Of a stretch of 64,000 bases of DNA, positions 41,717 to 50,470 are shown piece by piece (the stretch's first letter is position 1; every line of letters starts with the position of its first letter). The notes under the pieces were generated by a model that was not told the origin of the DNA, ran no database searches, and saw only the letters and a list, made by a program, of their open reading frames with translations. The translations under genes and the position numbers were made by a program. Source of the stretch: Streptomyces plumbidurans. GTDB lineage: Bacteria; Actinomycetota; Actinomycetes; Streptomycetales; Streptomycetaceae. The stretch lies in NCBI RefSeq assembly GCF_019857225.1, contig NZ_JAFJSY010000043.1, forward strand, positions 43,304 to 107,303, written 5' to 3'.

Positions 41717-42430
41717 TCAATCCGCAGGGTCCGGAGGCCAGGGTCCCAGTGTCGGCAAGAGAGGGTCAGTCGAGGTCAGACTGGCGTCGACCTCGCGTCC
41801 GGCCATCCAGGCCGCGAGGTCACGTGTGGGACCAGCGACCTCAACTGGTCTGCCAACGCCCAGAGTTCGGGCAAAAGCCGCGTCCGTGGCGCGCAGGATG
41901 AGCTGCGTGCCGGTCGGCGTGCGCGCGGACAGGAAATCCAGAGTGTGCAGGGCGAAGTCCACTGACCAATCACGAGGGCGGTAGCCGACGTTGAGGTCTA
42001 CGGCATGAATCTCGGCTTCGCGCCACCTTGCCAGCGCAGTGTCCACGACCGTGGCACGACGGAAACGGACAGGGCGTCGCCAATCGCCTTCCGTCAAGCG
42101 ACTCCACGTCTGTTCCAGAGCCCGCTGGGCCAGGTCCAGTTCCTCGTACAACTCCCCCAAGGGCCGAGCGGCTCCCGAGTCGATCGACCGGTCACGCTCC
42201 GCCTGGCCGCCGTCGTACATGTCGACCATCTCGCCGTGCATGGCTGCACGTGCCTGCCGCTCGAAGGCACGGGCGTTGTCAGAGAGGTGCTGCACGACGT
42301 GCCCACGGCTCCAGCCCGGGAGGGCAGAGGCGGCGTCTTTTTGCTGGTCATCGAGCCGCTCGACGAGCCCAAGCAACCGCGCATGCGCCAGCGAGACCCG
42401 GAGCACCACTTCGTCAACGCACGGAATCAT
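41717..42430 (-). CDS. maleylpyruvate isomerase-family (mycothiol-dependent) enzyme
   Basis: This 237-aa protein keeps the three metal ligands of the MDMPI domain: His48 (RGHVVQHL), Glu138 and His142 (REAEIHAVDL). The four-helix bundle is followed by a small sheet domain (GTQLILRATDAAFARTLG) as in mycothiol-dependent maleylpyruvate isomerase. It presumably uses mycothiol to isomerise or detoxify a small acid. ATG 42430 overlaps the stop of the beta-propeller gene (ATGA). Gentisate genes are absent, so a role in that pathway is not supported. Confidence 0.88.
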   Translation of the reverse strand: MIPCVDEVVLRVSLAHARLLGLVERLDDQQKDAASALPGWSRGHVVQHLSDNARAFERQARAAMHGEMVDMYDGGQAERDRSIDSGAARPLGELYEELDLAQRALEQTWSRLTEGDWRRPVRFRRATVVDTALARWREAEIHAVDLNVGYRPRDWSVDFALHTLDFLSARTPTGTQLILRATDAAFARTLGVGRPVEVAGPTRDLAAWMAGREVDASLTSTDPLLPTLGPWPPDPAD

Positions 42431-43896
42431 TTCGCTGGTTCCATACCCAATACGACCAGAGCAAGATTGTCCTTGTCCATCGCGTCCCCCTCGATTTCCT
42501 TGGGCGCCAGGAAAACTCGGCCATCTTCCACGATGATGTCCGCCATCGAGGGATCCTGCACCTCGGGACCCGTCTGCGTATCGAGTCCGAAAAGCAGGTA
42601 CGGAGTTTGCTCTGCCGTCCTGGGGTCGATGCTGATGACGGCGGAGAGTCCCACGTCGATACCGCTCTCGCGATACGCCAGGAGTTTGTCTCCGCTCATC
42701 CTCAGGGGGTAGATCGGCGATGCGGCTCTCCCCTCGAACTTGCGCACAGTTTTTCCCGTCGCCAAGTCGAACGAAATGATCCAGTTGGAGCCTTGGTCCA
42801 CTTCGATGGAGTCTTTGCTTGCGACGAAGAGTTGTTCGCGTCCGACGACGAGTGCGTCGCAGCGCTCTATTACGCCGTATTCTTGACGCGAGCACATGGG
42901 GTCGTACGAATCCTGCATCGGGATCGTGGCGCGATGCCTGCCTTGACCATCCAGCGTAATTAGGTCGGTGACCTTGTCATCGCCTGCCGCGACGGCAAGT
43001 ACCGGAGGATCGGAGGATGGTACGTACACGCTCTCGATGCCGCGACTGACTCGGTAGGTCCATTTCGGCTTTCCCGTGTGCGGATCGACTTTCTGGACCT
43101 TATAGGTGGGGTCACCGTCTTCTTCGCAGTTGACCAGCGCGAGCAGAGCACGTCCGCCCGCGAAGCCTATGTCACGGCAGGCAGACGCACCCGTGCTCGC
43201 CCAAAGCCGCCGCCCGTGGTCCATGGTGTACGCCGCCGAGCCGTCGCCCCACGCCACGGCCACGGTACCGCGGGTCATGGTCACGTTCGTGTTGAATACA
43301 GTTGCTGATTGGGCTCGGGGAAGTTTCGCCGTCCAAATCCTCTCCCCCGTGTCAATATCGAAAAAGATCACCTCGTCGCAGCCGTCGAGCGCAGGAGCGC
43401 CGTCTTCTGTGTGCGCCGGCTCCGACTGGGCGACAACAGCCGTTTCACCGTCGTTGGTTACGTGCTGTGTCGTCGCGCAGATATGTCCCTTGAGTTTGAA
43501 CGTCCACGCTTTGTCGCCCGTCCGAACGTCGACACCGGTGACGGTACCGGTGCCGATTCCCCTGGCGACTATCTTTGCGGTGGCCCAAGTGCCGGGCGCC
43601 TTATGCGTCTCGTACTTCTTGTATCCGCCTTCGTACCACTGGGCGCCCGTCTGGCCCTCCGGGTTTCGTCGAATCTTCTCGACGGTCTCCCGTATGCCGT
43701 CCGGCGACTGCACCACTCTTCGTTCATTCGAAGTGGAACGGGAATGACCGCTCGGCCACAGCATCCATCCCCCGATACTGAGGAGGACGGCCAAGAGGCC
43801 AGTAAAAGCACACCAAATCTTGCTACGGCGCAGCTTTCGCTGTTGCGCTGTGCGCGTCGATTGGGTGAAGACTGAGGGCGGCGGCCCGAAAGACAT
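42427..43896 (-). CDS. membrane-anchored PQQ-type beta-propeller protein
   Basis: This is a 489-aa protein. One membrane helix near residues 28-46 (IWCAFTGLLAVLLSIGGWMLW) is followed by an extracytoplasmic domain of repeated beta blades with Trp-rich D-x-x-T-G-x-x-x-W motifs (DVRTGDKAWTF, DIDTGERIWTA, DPHTGKPKWTY, DLATGKTVRKF). These repeats are typical of PQQ-like or BamB-type propellers, yet the quinone ligands are not evident. It is likely a scaffold or sensor at the cell surface. It is coupled to the MDMPI-type gene downstream. G+C at third positions is somewhat lower than in neighbours. Confidence 0.85.
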   Translation of the reverse strand: MSFGPPPSVFTQSTRTAQQRKLRRSKIWCAFTGLLAVLLSIGGWMLWPSGHSRSTSNERRVVQSPDGIRETVEKIRRNPEGQTGAQWYEGGYKKYETHKAPGTWATAKIVARGIGTGTVTGVDVRTGDKAWTFKLKGHICATTQHVTNDGETAVVAQSEPAHTEDGAPALDGCDEVIFFDIDTGERIWTAKLPRAQSATVFNTNVTMTRGTVAVAWGDGSAAYTMDHGRRLWASTGASACRDIGFAGGRALLALVNCEEDGDPTYKVQKVDPHTGKPKWTYRVSRGIESVYVPSSDPPVLAVAAGDDKVTDLITLDGQGRHRATIPMQDSYDPMCSRQEYGVIERCDALVVGREQLFVASKDSIEVDQGSNWIISFDLATGKTVRKFEGRAASPIYPLRMSGDKLLAYRESGIDVGLSAVISIDPRTAEQTPYLLFGLDTQTGPEVQDPSMADIIVEDGRVFLAPKEIEGDAMDKDNLALVVLGMEPAK

Positions 43897-44130
43897 AGTG
43901 CGCGGATCCCGATCTCTTCCAGTTCACTGATTTCACCGAATTCGCCGCTACTCGCGCACACGGGAGACCCGAGTAACAGGCCACGCACATCAGACCATGG
44001 GGCGGTGAGCCGCAAGCCACGCCTGTCGTAAATACGTCACGTACGGTCCGCAATCGGCGGATGTGTGGTCAGATGGGCAGCTGCTGGGTTCGGACCCTGC
44101 GGCACCTAGCGATAGCACGGAAGGCAAAAC

Positions 44131-44601
44131 ATGACTGCTGAATATCTGCAACGCGGCGTCGTGACGCGCAACGCTCGCCCAGAGGACTATGACGTAATCG
44201 TGCGCGTGATAGACGGATGGTGGGGGCGACCGGTGACCGGGCTGCTCAACCGGCTTTATCTGAACCATTTCTGCGACACGAGTCTCATCGCTGAGAGCGA
44301 GGACGGCGAACTCGCCGGATTCGTCATCGGCTTCATGTCTCCATCACGGTCGAGCGAGGCTTACATCCACTTCACCGGGGTGGCTCCGAATATGCGGCGC
44401 TCCGGGCTGGCTCGATCCCTGTACGAGCAGTTCTTCGCCATCGCGCGCAAAGAAGGCCGTACGACCGTCAAGGCCGTAACCTCGCCGCACAACAGCCGAT
44501 CCATCCTCTTTCATACAGCCATGGGTTTCGACTGCTCTGAACCGATGATCGGCTACGACGGTCCGGACCAGGACCGCGTAGTGTTTTCCCGGTCTCTATG
44601 A
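44131..44601 (+). CDS. GNAT-family N-acetyltransferase
   Basis: This 156-aa enzyme should move an acetyl group from acetyl-CoA to an amine. The acetyl-CoA-binding region reads YIHFTGVAPNMRRSGLARSLYEQFFAIARKEGRTTVKAVTSPHNSRSILFHTAMGFDC: R/Q-x-x-G-x-G/A appears as RRSGLA, and the fold ends with the usual helix and strand. GGAAGG precedes ATG 44131. Substrate unknown; stands alone. Confidence 0.88.
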   Translation: MTAEYLQRGVVTRNARPEDYDVIVRVIDGWWGRPVTGLLNRLYLNHFCDTSLIAESEDGELAGFVIGFMSPSRSSEAYIHFTGVAPNMRRSGLARSLYEQFFAIARKEGRTTVKAVTSPHNSRSILFHTAMGFDCSEPMIGYDGPDQDRVVFSRSL

Positions 44602-44668
44602 CAGTCGCCTTCAGCCGTCAGACGAACCTCTCATGTCTCATGCGCCCGCCCGCGCCCGCGCCCGGCGA

Positions 44669-45514
44669 TCAGTACGCCACGCCGCGCATCAGTCCCTCAA
44701 GGTCGCGTTCACCGGCCCGTGTCTGCGCCCCGCCCCGCAGACCCCTGCTGATCAGGCGTTGAGCGGTCGGCAGGCTGACCGTAGAAGCCCAGGCGTCGTT
44801 CTCACGCAGGAGCCCTTCCTTGAAGTCATCGGCGGGCAGCGCGAGCTTGGCTGCTTCGATGACGCCGGCAGGCAGTTCGGCGATGTTACGGGCGATACGG
44901 TCGACGTACTCATCGAGCTCGTCCGCCGGCAGGGCCCGGTTGATCCAGCCGTAAGAGGCTGCGGTCTCGGCATCGAACAATTCGGCGGTGAGGACCACTT
45001 CCAGGGCGCGGTTGCGACCCACGCGGTCCCGGAGGTACTGCGTTCCGCCTCCGCCCGGAACGATTCCCATGAGTGCTTCGATCTGACCCAGTCCGGCAGT
45101 CTCGACAGCGGCGAAGGCCATGTCGGCTGCGGCCACGAATTCCGCCCCTCCCCCGCGGGCCTTTCCGGCGAGCTTCACGATGGTCACCTGGGGCTGGTGG
45201 CGGATCAGCTCGCTCAACGCCTGGAACACGTTGACGTCCGCCGGTGCGGAGGCGGCGAGTTCCTGAAGGGCGTCCATCTCTTCCGCGATGTGCATGTCCA
45301 CGTGAGCAATGAAGAATTCCGGGTCGGCGCTTGAAAAGACGATCACGCGGACCGATGGATCGTCCTTGAGGGCGTCGAGTACCGTCCGGAGCTCGCGCAT
45401 CATCGTTATTCCGAGCGCGTTGACCGGGGGGTTGTCGAGGACGATCCGGGCGACGCCGTGTTCGCTGCTCACGCGCAGGGTCGAGTAGGCATCGTTCGTC
45501 ATAAGGTTCTCCAT
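44669..45514 (-). CDS. enoyl-CoA hydratase/isomerase family protein
   Basis: This 281-aa crotonase-fold enzyme acts on acyl-CoA thioesters. VARIVLDNPPVNALGITMMRELRTVLD and the oxyanion-hole stretches DPEFFIAHVDM and GKARGGGAEFVAAADMAFAA are present. The catalytic Glu of classical hydratases is usually in the E(x)GIVPGGGGTQ segment, here IEALMGIVPGGGGTQYL, so a hydratase-like role is possible. ATG 45514 has AGGAG 6 bases upstream. It is divergent from an HxlR regulator; the 23-bp palindrome between them should be the operator. Confidence 0.9.
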   Translation of the reverse strand: MENLMTNDAYSTLRVSSEHGVARIVLDNPPVNALGITMMRELRTVLDALKDDPSVRVIVFSSADPEFFIAHVDMHIAEEMDALQELAASAPADVNVFQALSELIRHQPQVTIVKLAGKARGGGAEFVAAADMAFAAVETAGLGQIEALMGIVPGGGGTQYLRDRVGRNRALEVVLTAELFDAETAASYGWINRALPADELDEYVDRIARNIAELPAGVIEAAKLALPADDFKEGLLRENDAWASTVSLPTAQRLISRGLRGGAQTRAGERDLEGLMRGVAY

Positions 45515-45531
45515 CGGTTACTCCTGGGCAT

Positions 45532-45554
45532 GTAGGTTTGCAATGCATACCTAC
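45532..45554. promoter_or_regulatory. HxlR operator, GTAGGT-N11-ACCTAC
   Basis: GTAGGT (45532-45537) and ACCTAC (45549-45554) flank an 11-base centre. The full arms are 11 bases long with one mismatch (centre base 45543). It lies between the divergent enoyl-CoA hydratase and HxlR genes, and has the same GGT-N11-ACC geometry as the operators at 35374-35436. Confidence 0.75.
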
Positions 45555-45608
45555 CGTCGGCGACGGCACCCAGACGGTCAAGAACGCACTTTGGGAGCAC
45601 CTAGGATC

Positions 45609-46001
45609 ATGAAGGACACCGGTCTGCACGGCGTTGACGCCGAAACACGGATGGTTTTCCGGGCGGACTGCCCCAGCCGGCCGATCCTCGACCAGATAGC
45701 GGACAAGTGGTCGATGATGGTGATGGCGCTGCTGGAGCGACCCACCCGGTTCAATGAACTGAAACGAAGCCTGGAGGGCATCACGCAACGTGTCCTCACC
45801 CAGACACTGCGCCGCCTCGAACGCAACGGCATGATTCACCGCACGGTGCTGCCGACCTCACCGGTCGGCGTCGAATACTCACTCACACCCCTGGGCGAGT
45901 CACTGCGCGAGCCCTTCGGGCACCTCTACGACTGGACCGTCGAGCACAGCGAAGAGATCCAGAGCAGCCAGCGGGCGTACGACGCCAGGGTGGACGCCTG
46001 A
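45609..46001 (+). CDS. HxlR-family transcriptional regulator
   Basis: This is a 130-aa winged-helix regulator. ATG 45609 begins MKDTGLHGVDAETRMVFRADCPSRPILDQIADKWSMMVMALLERPTRFNELKRSLEGITQRVLTQTLRRLERNGMIHRTVLPTSPVGVEYSLTPLG. The Cys in RADCPSRP is the redox/electrophile-sensing position of DUF24 proteins such as HypR. It is divergent from the enoyl-CoA hydratase and probably binds the palindrome in between. Confidence 0.88.
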   Translation: MKDTGLHGVDAETRMVFRADCPSRPILDQIADKWSMMVMALLERPTRFNELKRSLEGITQRVLTQTLRRLERNGMIHRTVLPTSPVGVEYSLTPLGESLREPFGHLYDWTVEHSEEIQSSQRAYDARVDA

Positions 46002-46025
46002 CCAACGCACAACCACTCCTCCAAA

Positions 46026-46050
46026 GATATCAACCCCACGGGTTGGTATC
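46026..46050. promoter_or_regulatory. GntR operator, 11-base inverted repeat
   Basis: GATATCAACCC (46026-46036) and GGGTTGGTATC (46040-46050) form an inverted repeat with 3-base centre and one mismatch, ending 8 bases before the GntR start at 46059. Autoregulation by the gene it precedes is very likely. Confidence 0.75.
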
Positions 46051-46058
46051 CTGGCCTG

Positions 46059-46814
46059 GTGTCCGACATCCACGGCCTGCTGACCGGCACCTCACACATC
46101 CCTGCTCTCCTGCTCATCGGCCGGGATGAGAGCGGCCTTGATCGAACGAGTCAGGCGTACCGCGCGATCAGGCGTCAGATCATCGATCTGACGTTGCCCC
46201 CTGGCAGCGGCTTCACCGAGACGTCGCTCGCCCACCAGTGGCACATCAGCAAGACACCCGTACGCGAGGCGCTGGCGCGGTTGAGGCGCGACGGCCTCGT
46301 GAGTGCCCTGCCGCGCGCGGGGTACGTCGTCAGCCCCATCACCCTTCAGGACACCGACGATCTGTGCGCCTTGAGATCGCTGCTGTCGAGCGAGGCGGCC
46401 GCCGCCGCGGCGCGCAGCGGACTCACGACGCCGGCGCTGGAGCGACTCGAAGCGCTGTCCAAAGTGCCCATGGCGCTGGCGGCAGGTGAAGCGGAACAGG
46501 AGGAATCCCTGCGGGCAGGGATAGAGTTCGAAGGCATCATCGCCAACTTCAGCGGCAACAACCGTCTCGGCAAGACGGTCGTGGACGTACTCGACGAGTT
46601 GGAACGAGTCCTGCGCATGGCCGCGTTGATCGATCCCGGCATCGCCAGTCCGCCCGGGGAACTCGAGACCATCTTCGAGCGGTTGCGCGACCGAGACGCG
46701 GAAGGCGCTCTAGCCGCCACACGTGCACGATGTGAGCGCGTCCGACACGATGTGCTTCTGGTTCTCGCCAAGAGCGCTTCCGTGAGCCGGGCGCACATCC
46801 AACTCCCTACGTGA
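46059..46814 (+). CDS. GntR-family (FCD) transcriptional regulator
   Basis: This 251-aa repressor carries the winged helix AYRAIRRQIIDLTLPPGSGFTETSLAHQWHISKTPVREALARLRRDGLVSALPRAGYVVSPI. The all-helical FCD effector domain follows (DDLCALRSLLSSEAAAAAARSG to the end). The metal-binding residues of FCD are only partly evident. GTG 46059 is close to the operator and no Shine-Dalgarno sequence is visible. Neighbours on the same strand do not form an obvious target operon. Confidence 0.88.
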   Translation: MSDIHGLLTGTSHIPALLLIGRDESGLDRTSQAYRAIRRQIIDLTLPPGSGFTETSLAHQWHISKTPVREALARLRRDGLVSALPRAGYVVSPITLQDTDDLCALRSLLSSEAAAAAARSGLTTPALERLEALSKVPMALAAGEAEQEESLRAGIEFEGIIANFSGNNRLGKTVVDVLDELERVLRMAALIDPGIASPPGELETIFERLRDRDAEGALAATRARCERVRHDVLLVLAKSASVSRAHIQLPT

Positions 46815-47406
46815 CCGGGCGCGGGCCGGCGATGGCGGCCAGGTGCCCCTCCAGGAGTTCGATCTGCCGGGCAGGCGGAAAGGCCGTCGGCGCGAACAGG
46901 GCCTGGACGACGAGTCCCAGAACGAAGGACTGGACGTCGGCCGCGACCTGCTCGGGATCACCCGCAGGCAGCTCGCCGAGTTCCTGAGCGGCGGCCACGC
47001 GGTCGCGGAGCGCTTCGCGGCTCTGGGCGTACTTGTGGGCGTACGCGGTCGTGAGATCCGGGTCGGACAGGGCCTGGTCCCAGGAGGAGACCCAGATTCG
47101 GTTGCTGGAGGTGGTCTCCTCGGTCAGCGGCAGCATGTCCAGCAGTGCTGCCCTCAGCGCCTCGATCCCGGCCCCCGCGGGGCGCCGGGGCCGGGACACG
47201 GTCCGCTCCTCCAGCAGGTCCAGTGCGTACGTCACAAGGGCACGTTTGTTGGGGAAGTAATGCGTCAGCAGGCCGGTCGTCGCGCCCAGTTGGTCGGCGA
47301 CCGCGCGCAGGGTGAGACCGCTGAAGCCGCGCGTGGCCATCACCTGCCAGACCGCTTCGGAAACGTCGCGTCTGCGGGCCTCGTGATCTCCCTTTGTACG
47401 TGCCAT
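46807..47406 (-). CDS. TetR-family repressor (BetI-like)
   Basis: This is a 199-aa repressor starting MARTKGDHEARRRDVSEAVWQVMATRGFSGLTLRAVADQLGATTGLLTHYFPNKRALVTYAL at ATG 47406. The end overlaps the end of the GntR gene by eight bases (convergent). The operator lies at 47427-47438, between this gene and the divergent acetyltransferase. That gene is the likely target. Confidence 0.88.
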   Translation of the reverse strand: MARTKGDHEARRRDVSEAVWQVMATRGFSGLTLRAVADQLGATTGLLTHYFPNKRALVTYALDLLEERTVSRPRRPAGAGIEALRAALLDMLPLTEETTSSNRIWVSSWDQALSDPDLTTAYAHKYAQSREALRDRVAAAQELGELPAGDPEQVAADVQSFVLGLVVQALFAPTAFPPARQIELLEGHLAAIAGPRPVT

Positions 47407-47426
47407 GACCCCACGGTATATTATTG

Positions 47427-47438
47427 TAACGCTTGTTA
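47427..47438. promoter_or_regulatory. TetR operator, TAAC-N4-GTTA
   Basis: TAACgcttGTTA (47427-47438) lies between the divergent TetR and acetyltransferase genes, 20 bases from each start. It matches the common TetR site with TAAC...GTTA arms. Confidence 0.6.
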
Positions 47439-47455
47439 TGCGAATAGGGGATGTC

Positions 47456-48007
47456 ATGTTGGGTTTGACGTTGCGGGACGGCGCACGCCTGGGAGCGCTG
47501 GAGTTGTGGCATGCGGAGGAGTTCGCCGACCACATGGATCGGGCGCGCGAGCACATCCGGCCCTGGGTCGGGGCTCGGTTCGTGACCGACGACGTGGACG
47601 AGGCACGGGCCACGCTGAAGCGGTACAGCAAGTCACAGGCCGCTGACGGTGCCCGCCTGTACGGCATCTGGCGCGACGACGTACTGGTGGGCGGCGTGAT
47701 GTACGTCCACTTCGACGCGGCCCTCGGCAACTGCGAGATCGGGTGCTGGCTGGAGCCGTCCGCCGAGGGACATGGCCTCGTCACCTCGGCATCCGGCGCC
47801 TTGGTGGACTGGGCCCTGACCACGCGTGGGCTGCACCGGGCCGAATGGCACTGCCGTGCCGACAACACGCGCAGTTCCGCAGTGGCCAAGCGACTCGGCA
47901 TGACCCGGGAGGGCTTGCGACGCGAGGCATGGCCGTACGAGGGCAGGCGCTACGACAAGGAAATCTGGGCGGTTCTCGCAACCGAGTGGAAGAGCGCCGC
48001 CAACTGA
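47456..48007 (+). CDS. RimJ/RimL-type GNAT acetyltransferase
   Basis: This 183-aa enzyme has the RimJ/L pattern: GLTLRDGARLGALELWHAEEFADHM, IRPWVGARFVTDDVDEAR and EIGCWLEPSAEGHGLVTSASGALVDWAL (with acetyl-CoA binding), then RVADNT-type HCRADNTRSSAVAKRLGM. It may acetylate a protein N-terminus or a small amine. AGGGG lies 5 bases before ATG 47456. It is under the divergent TetR. Confidence 0.88.
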   Translation: MLGLTLRDGARLGALELWHAEEFADHMDRAREHIRPWVGARFVTDDVDEARATLKRYSKSQAADGARLYGIWRDDVLVGGVMYVHFDAALGNCEIGCWLEPSAEGHGLVTSASGALVDWALTTRGLHRAEWHCRADNTRSSAVAKRLGMTREGLRREAWPYEGRRYDKEIWAVLATEWKSAAN

Positions 48008-48085
48008 ACGCCGGCGCGACGGTCATCAGCGCGGCGGCACCATGATCCCGGCATGGTCCGGAACGACCAGGAGGAGAGGGGTTGC

Positions 48086-50011
48086 ATGCTCACTCTCAAT
48101 CACCTCATCGAGACACGACCGGACCTACGGCTTCGCTGGACGCATCCGGCGCAGGCAAGCGCGTACGGCGAGACGCACGTAGCCGAGGTCACCGCGGTCG
48201 TTCCGGCGCGGCAGACGGGACATGACATCAGGTCGCAGCATCTCCCCGTGTCCGGCGGCGGTCTGGCGTTGGTGACATGGGGACACCCTTCAGGGGGGCG
48301 TGGCGCGAAGAGACTGTGCGATCTCATCGCGGATCTACGTCTCCACAACGCGGCTGGACTGGTTCTGCGCACACATGAGAGCTCGGTCGCCACTACGCCT
48401 CAAGTGCGGGCGCAGGCAGACGAGTTCAGGCTCCCGGTCCTGACGACGGACGCAGATTCGGAGTGGGTCGGTGTCAACCACTTCATCCAGCAGCAGCGGG
48501 CCGCCGTGGCTGAGCGTCATGTCGAACGACTTGAAGACCTGATGCAGCGGCTGCCCGCCCGGGTCCAGAACTCCCGTGCCGCCAAAGACATCATCACCTG
48601 GCTGTCCTCCGCCCTCGATGCGGATGTGGCCCTGGGTTCACAGGAGAGGGGAGTCCTGGCGGCCGCCCCTGACGACCGCACGAACCGTGCCCTTCATCTG
48701 GTCACCATGACGCAGGCCGACAGCGCCGTACCAGCTCAACACACGCGCGCGATCCGGGTTTTCGGCGGCGACACTCTCGTACTGGGCATCTCGTCGCACC
48801 GCCCCTTCGACGCACCAGAAGTTCGCCTGATGCGCCACGCGGCCAAGTTCCTCGGATTCTTTGAACAAGTGCGGCGCGGGCATCGGGAAACATTGCTTGA
48901 ACCGCGTCAAGTGAGCCAGGCCGCAGCCCAGTTGCTGCTCGGCACCGGAACGGCCAAGGCACAGATCATCGCCCCCGCGCTCGCCCCGTCCCTCGCGGAC
49001 ACCGGGCAAGTCCGTGTCCGGATCCTCGACACCGGAAGACATGACCGAGAGGCCACGTTGCGATGGTGTGAGGACAACCTGAGTGGCCGGGCTCTCGTGA
49101 CACCCTGCCCCGACAAGCCGACCCACATCATCGTCGTCACGTCTGCACGACACGATGCGAGCGTGGGGGCCGAGCTCCGTGCTCTCGTCAATGAGCGCGG
49201 CCGGCTCGTGATGGGCGCCAGCCGTTCCTGCGACATGGAGGCCGGCGCCCACGCCTACGCTGAGGCCGCCCAGGCGCTCCAGAACGCGGCGCGTGTACCG
49301 GGTCGGATCAGTACGGGTGTCCAGCCGAAGCTGGCTCCGCTTCTTCCGCGCTCGGCAGCGTATGCCTGGGCCGTGAACCTGCTCCGACCGGTGTTGGGAC
49401 ACCCCGCGCAGCATCAACTTCTCGACACCCTGCGCATCGGATGCTCCGTCAGACCGGCGGAGGCCTCCCGAGGTCTCGGCATTCACCGCAACACCCTGCG
49501 CCAGCGACTGGCACGGGCGAACCGTGTCCTCGGGCTCGACCTCAACACCACGAACGACCGCATCCTTGTCCTGCTGGCCCTGGACATCCTGTCCCTGCCC
49601 GACACAACACCGGTTGTCCCGGGCCCTGTTGGCGACCTCGACGACCTATTGGCGCACGAGGCCGAAGCCGTCCGGTCATGGGCCGAGAGCCGACTGAGCC
49701 CTTTGCGGTCCGATCAGCGAAACCTCGAAAGCACGTTGTGCGTATGGCTCGAGAACGACCTGTCGGCGCGAAGGACCGCAACGGCACTGGGAGTTTCCGA
49801 GGCAACGGTTCGCCATCACATCCACGACGCCACAGTGCTCCTCGGCATGGACGTCGAAGCAAGGGCGGCCGACCTGCACGACATCAACAGGATGACGATC
49901 GCGGACGTAGGTGTCGCTGCCCACGTCCTGCTGGGGCGTCCGCAACTGCGTCAGCCCGCAGCTCAGCCCTCACCCCAGCCCACCCGGTCGTCGGCCTCGT
50001 CCTGCGTCTGA
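48086..50011 (+). CDS. PucR/CdaR-family regulator with two C-terminal helix-turn-helix domains
   Basis: This is a 641-aa regulator. ATG 48086 has GGAGGAG/AGAGGGG upstream. Residues 1-125 form the PucR N-domain (MLTLNHLIETRPDLRLRW, LVTWGHP, AAGLVLRTHE). A GGDEF-like middle region (HIIVVTSARHDAS, VMGASRSC) leads to the PucR helix-turn-helix LLDTLRIGCSVRPAEASRGLGIHRNTLRQRLARANRVLGLDLN. A second domain of the same type follows (ESTLCVWLENDLSARRTATALGVSEATVRHHIHDATVLLGMDV). Most family members have just one. Targets are probably amine or purine catabolism, but no such gene is adjacent; the small gene downstream is a candidate. Confidence 0.88.
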   Translation: MLTLNHLIETRPDLRLRWTHPAQASAYGETHVAEVTAVVPARQTGHDIRSQHLPVSGGGLALVTWGHPSGGRGAKRLCDLIADLRLHNAAGLVLRTHESSVATTPQVRAQADEFRLPVLTTDADSEWVGVNHFIQQQRAAVAERHVERLEDLMQRLPARVQNSRAAKDIITWLSSALDADVALGSQERGVLAAAPDDRTNRALHLVTMTQADSAVPAQHTRAIRVFGGDTLVLGISSHRPFDAPEVRLMRHAAKFLGFFEQVRRGHRETLLEPRQVSQAAAQLLLGTGTAKAQIIAPALAPSLADTGQVRVRILDTGRHDREATLRWCEDNLSGRALVTPCPDKPTHIIVVTSARHDASVGAELRALVNERGRLVMGASRSCDMEAGAHAYAEAAQALQNAARVPGRISTGVQPKLAPLLPRSAAYAWAVNLLRPVLGHPAQHQLLDTLRIGCSVRPAEASRGLGIHRNTLRQRLARANRVLGLDLNTTNDRILVLLALDILSLPDTTPVVPGPVGDLDDLLAHEAEAVRSWAESRLSPLRSDQRNLESTLCVWLENDLSARRTATALGVSEATVRHHIHDATVLLGMDVEARAADLHDINRMTIADVGVAAHVLLGRPQLRQPAAQPSPQPTRSSASSCV

Positions 50012-50074
50012 AGCGACCTCAAGGACCCATACCAACTCGACTGCGCACATTGCTCGGTCAGGACGGACGACTCC

Positions 50075-50443
50075 GTGATCACTTGTCATCTGCGCTATGA
50101 AATCGACCCCCGTCAGGTCTCCGCGTTCGAGGAGTACGTGACTGGGTGGATACCGATCGTGAACCGGCTGGGAGGCACCCATCACGGCTGCTTCCTCCCG
50201 AGTGAAGGAGCGAACGACATCGCCTACGCCCTCTTCTCGTTTCCCAGTCTCGCCGCCTACGAGACCTACCGCGAGGCCATACGCCGCGATGCCCAGGCCC
50301 GCAAACTCTGGCGGCTCAGTGAACGAACCGGCTGCATTCGCCGTTTCGACCGGACCTTTCTCAGGCCGGTCATCGAGATGCCCGATGCCGGGGAATCGCT
50401 CACCGCGAAGGCCGGGGGCGTCGGGACAGCGCCTGCAACCTAG
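50075..50443 (+). CDS. NIPSNAP-family protein
   Basis: This 122-aa ferredoxin-like alpha/beta barrel protein begins MITCHLRYEIDPRQVSAFEEYVTGWIPIVNRLGGTHHGCFLPSEGANDIAYALFSFPSLAAYETYREAI, the NIPSNAP pattern (Y-x-I-x-P, then G-x-x-x-G-x-F/L, then F-x-S-x-x-x-Y). Function in bacteria is unknown. It follows the PucR gene by 63 bases and may be co-transcribed. The hairpin at 50471-50515 closes the unit. Confidence 0.85.
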   Translation: MITCHLRYEIDPRQVSAFEEYVTGWIPIVNRLGGTHHGCFLPSEGANDIAYALFSFPSLAAYETYREAIRRDAQARKLWRLSERTGCIRRFDRTFLRPVIEMPDAGESLTAKAGGVGTAPAT

Positions 50444-50470
50444 CCCTGTCGGCGTCGGAAAACCGTGGTC

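Noticed and set aside
41717..42430. Part of a gentisate degradation pathway
   Set aside because: No gentisate dioxygenase or fumarylpyruvate hydrolase gene nearby; only the mycothiol-dependent fold is supported.
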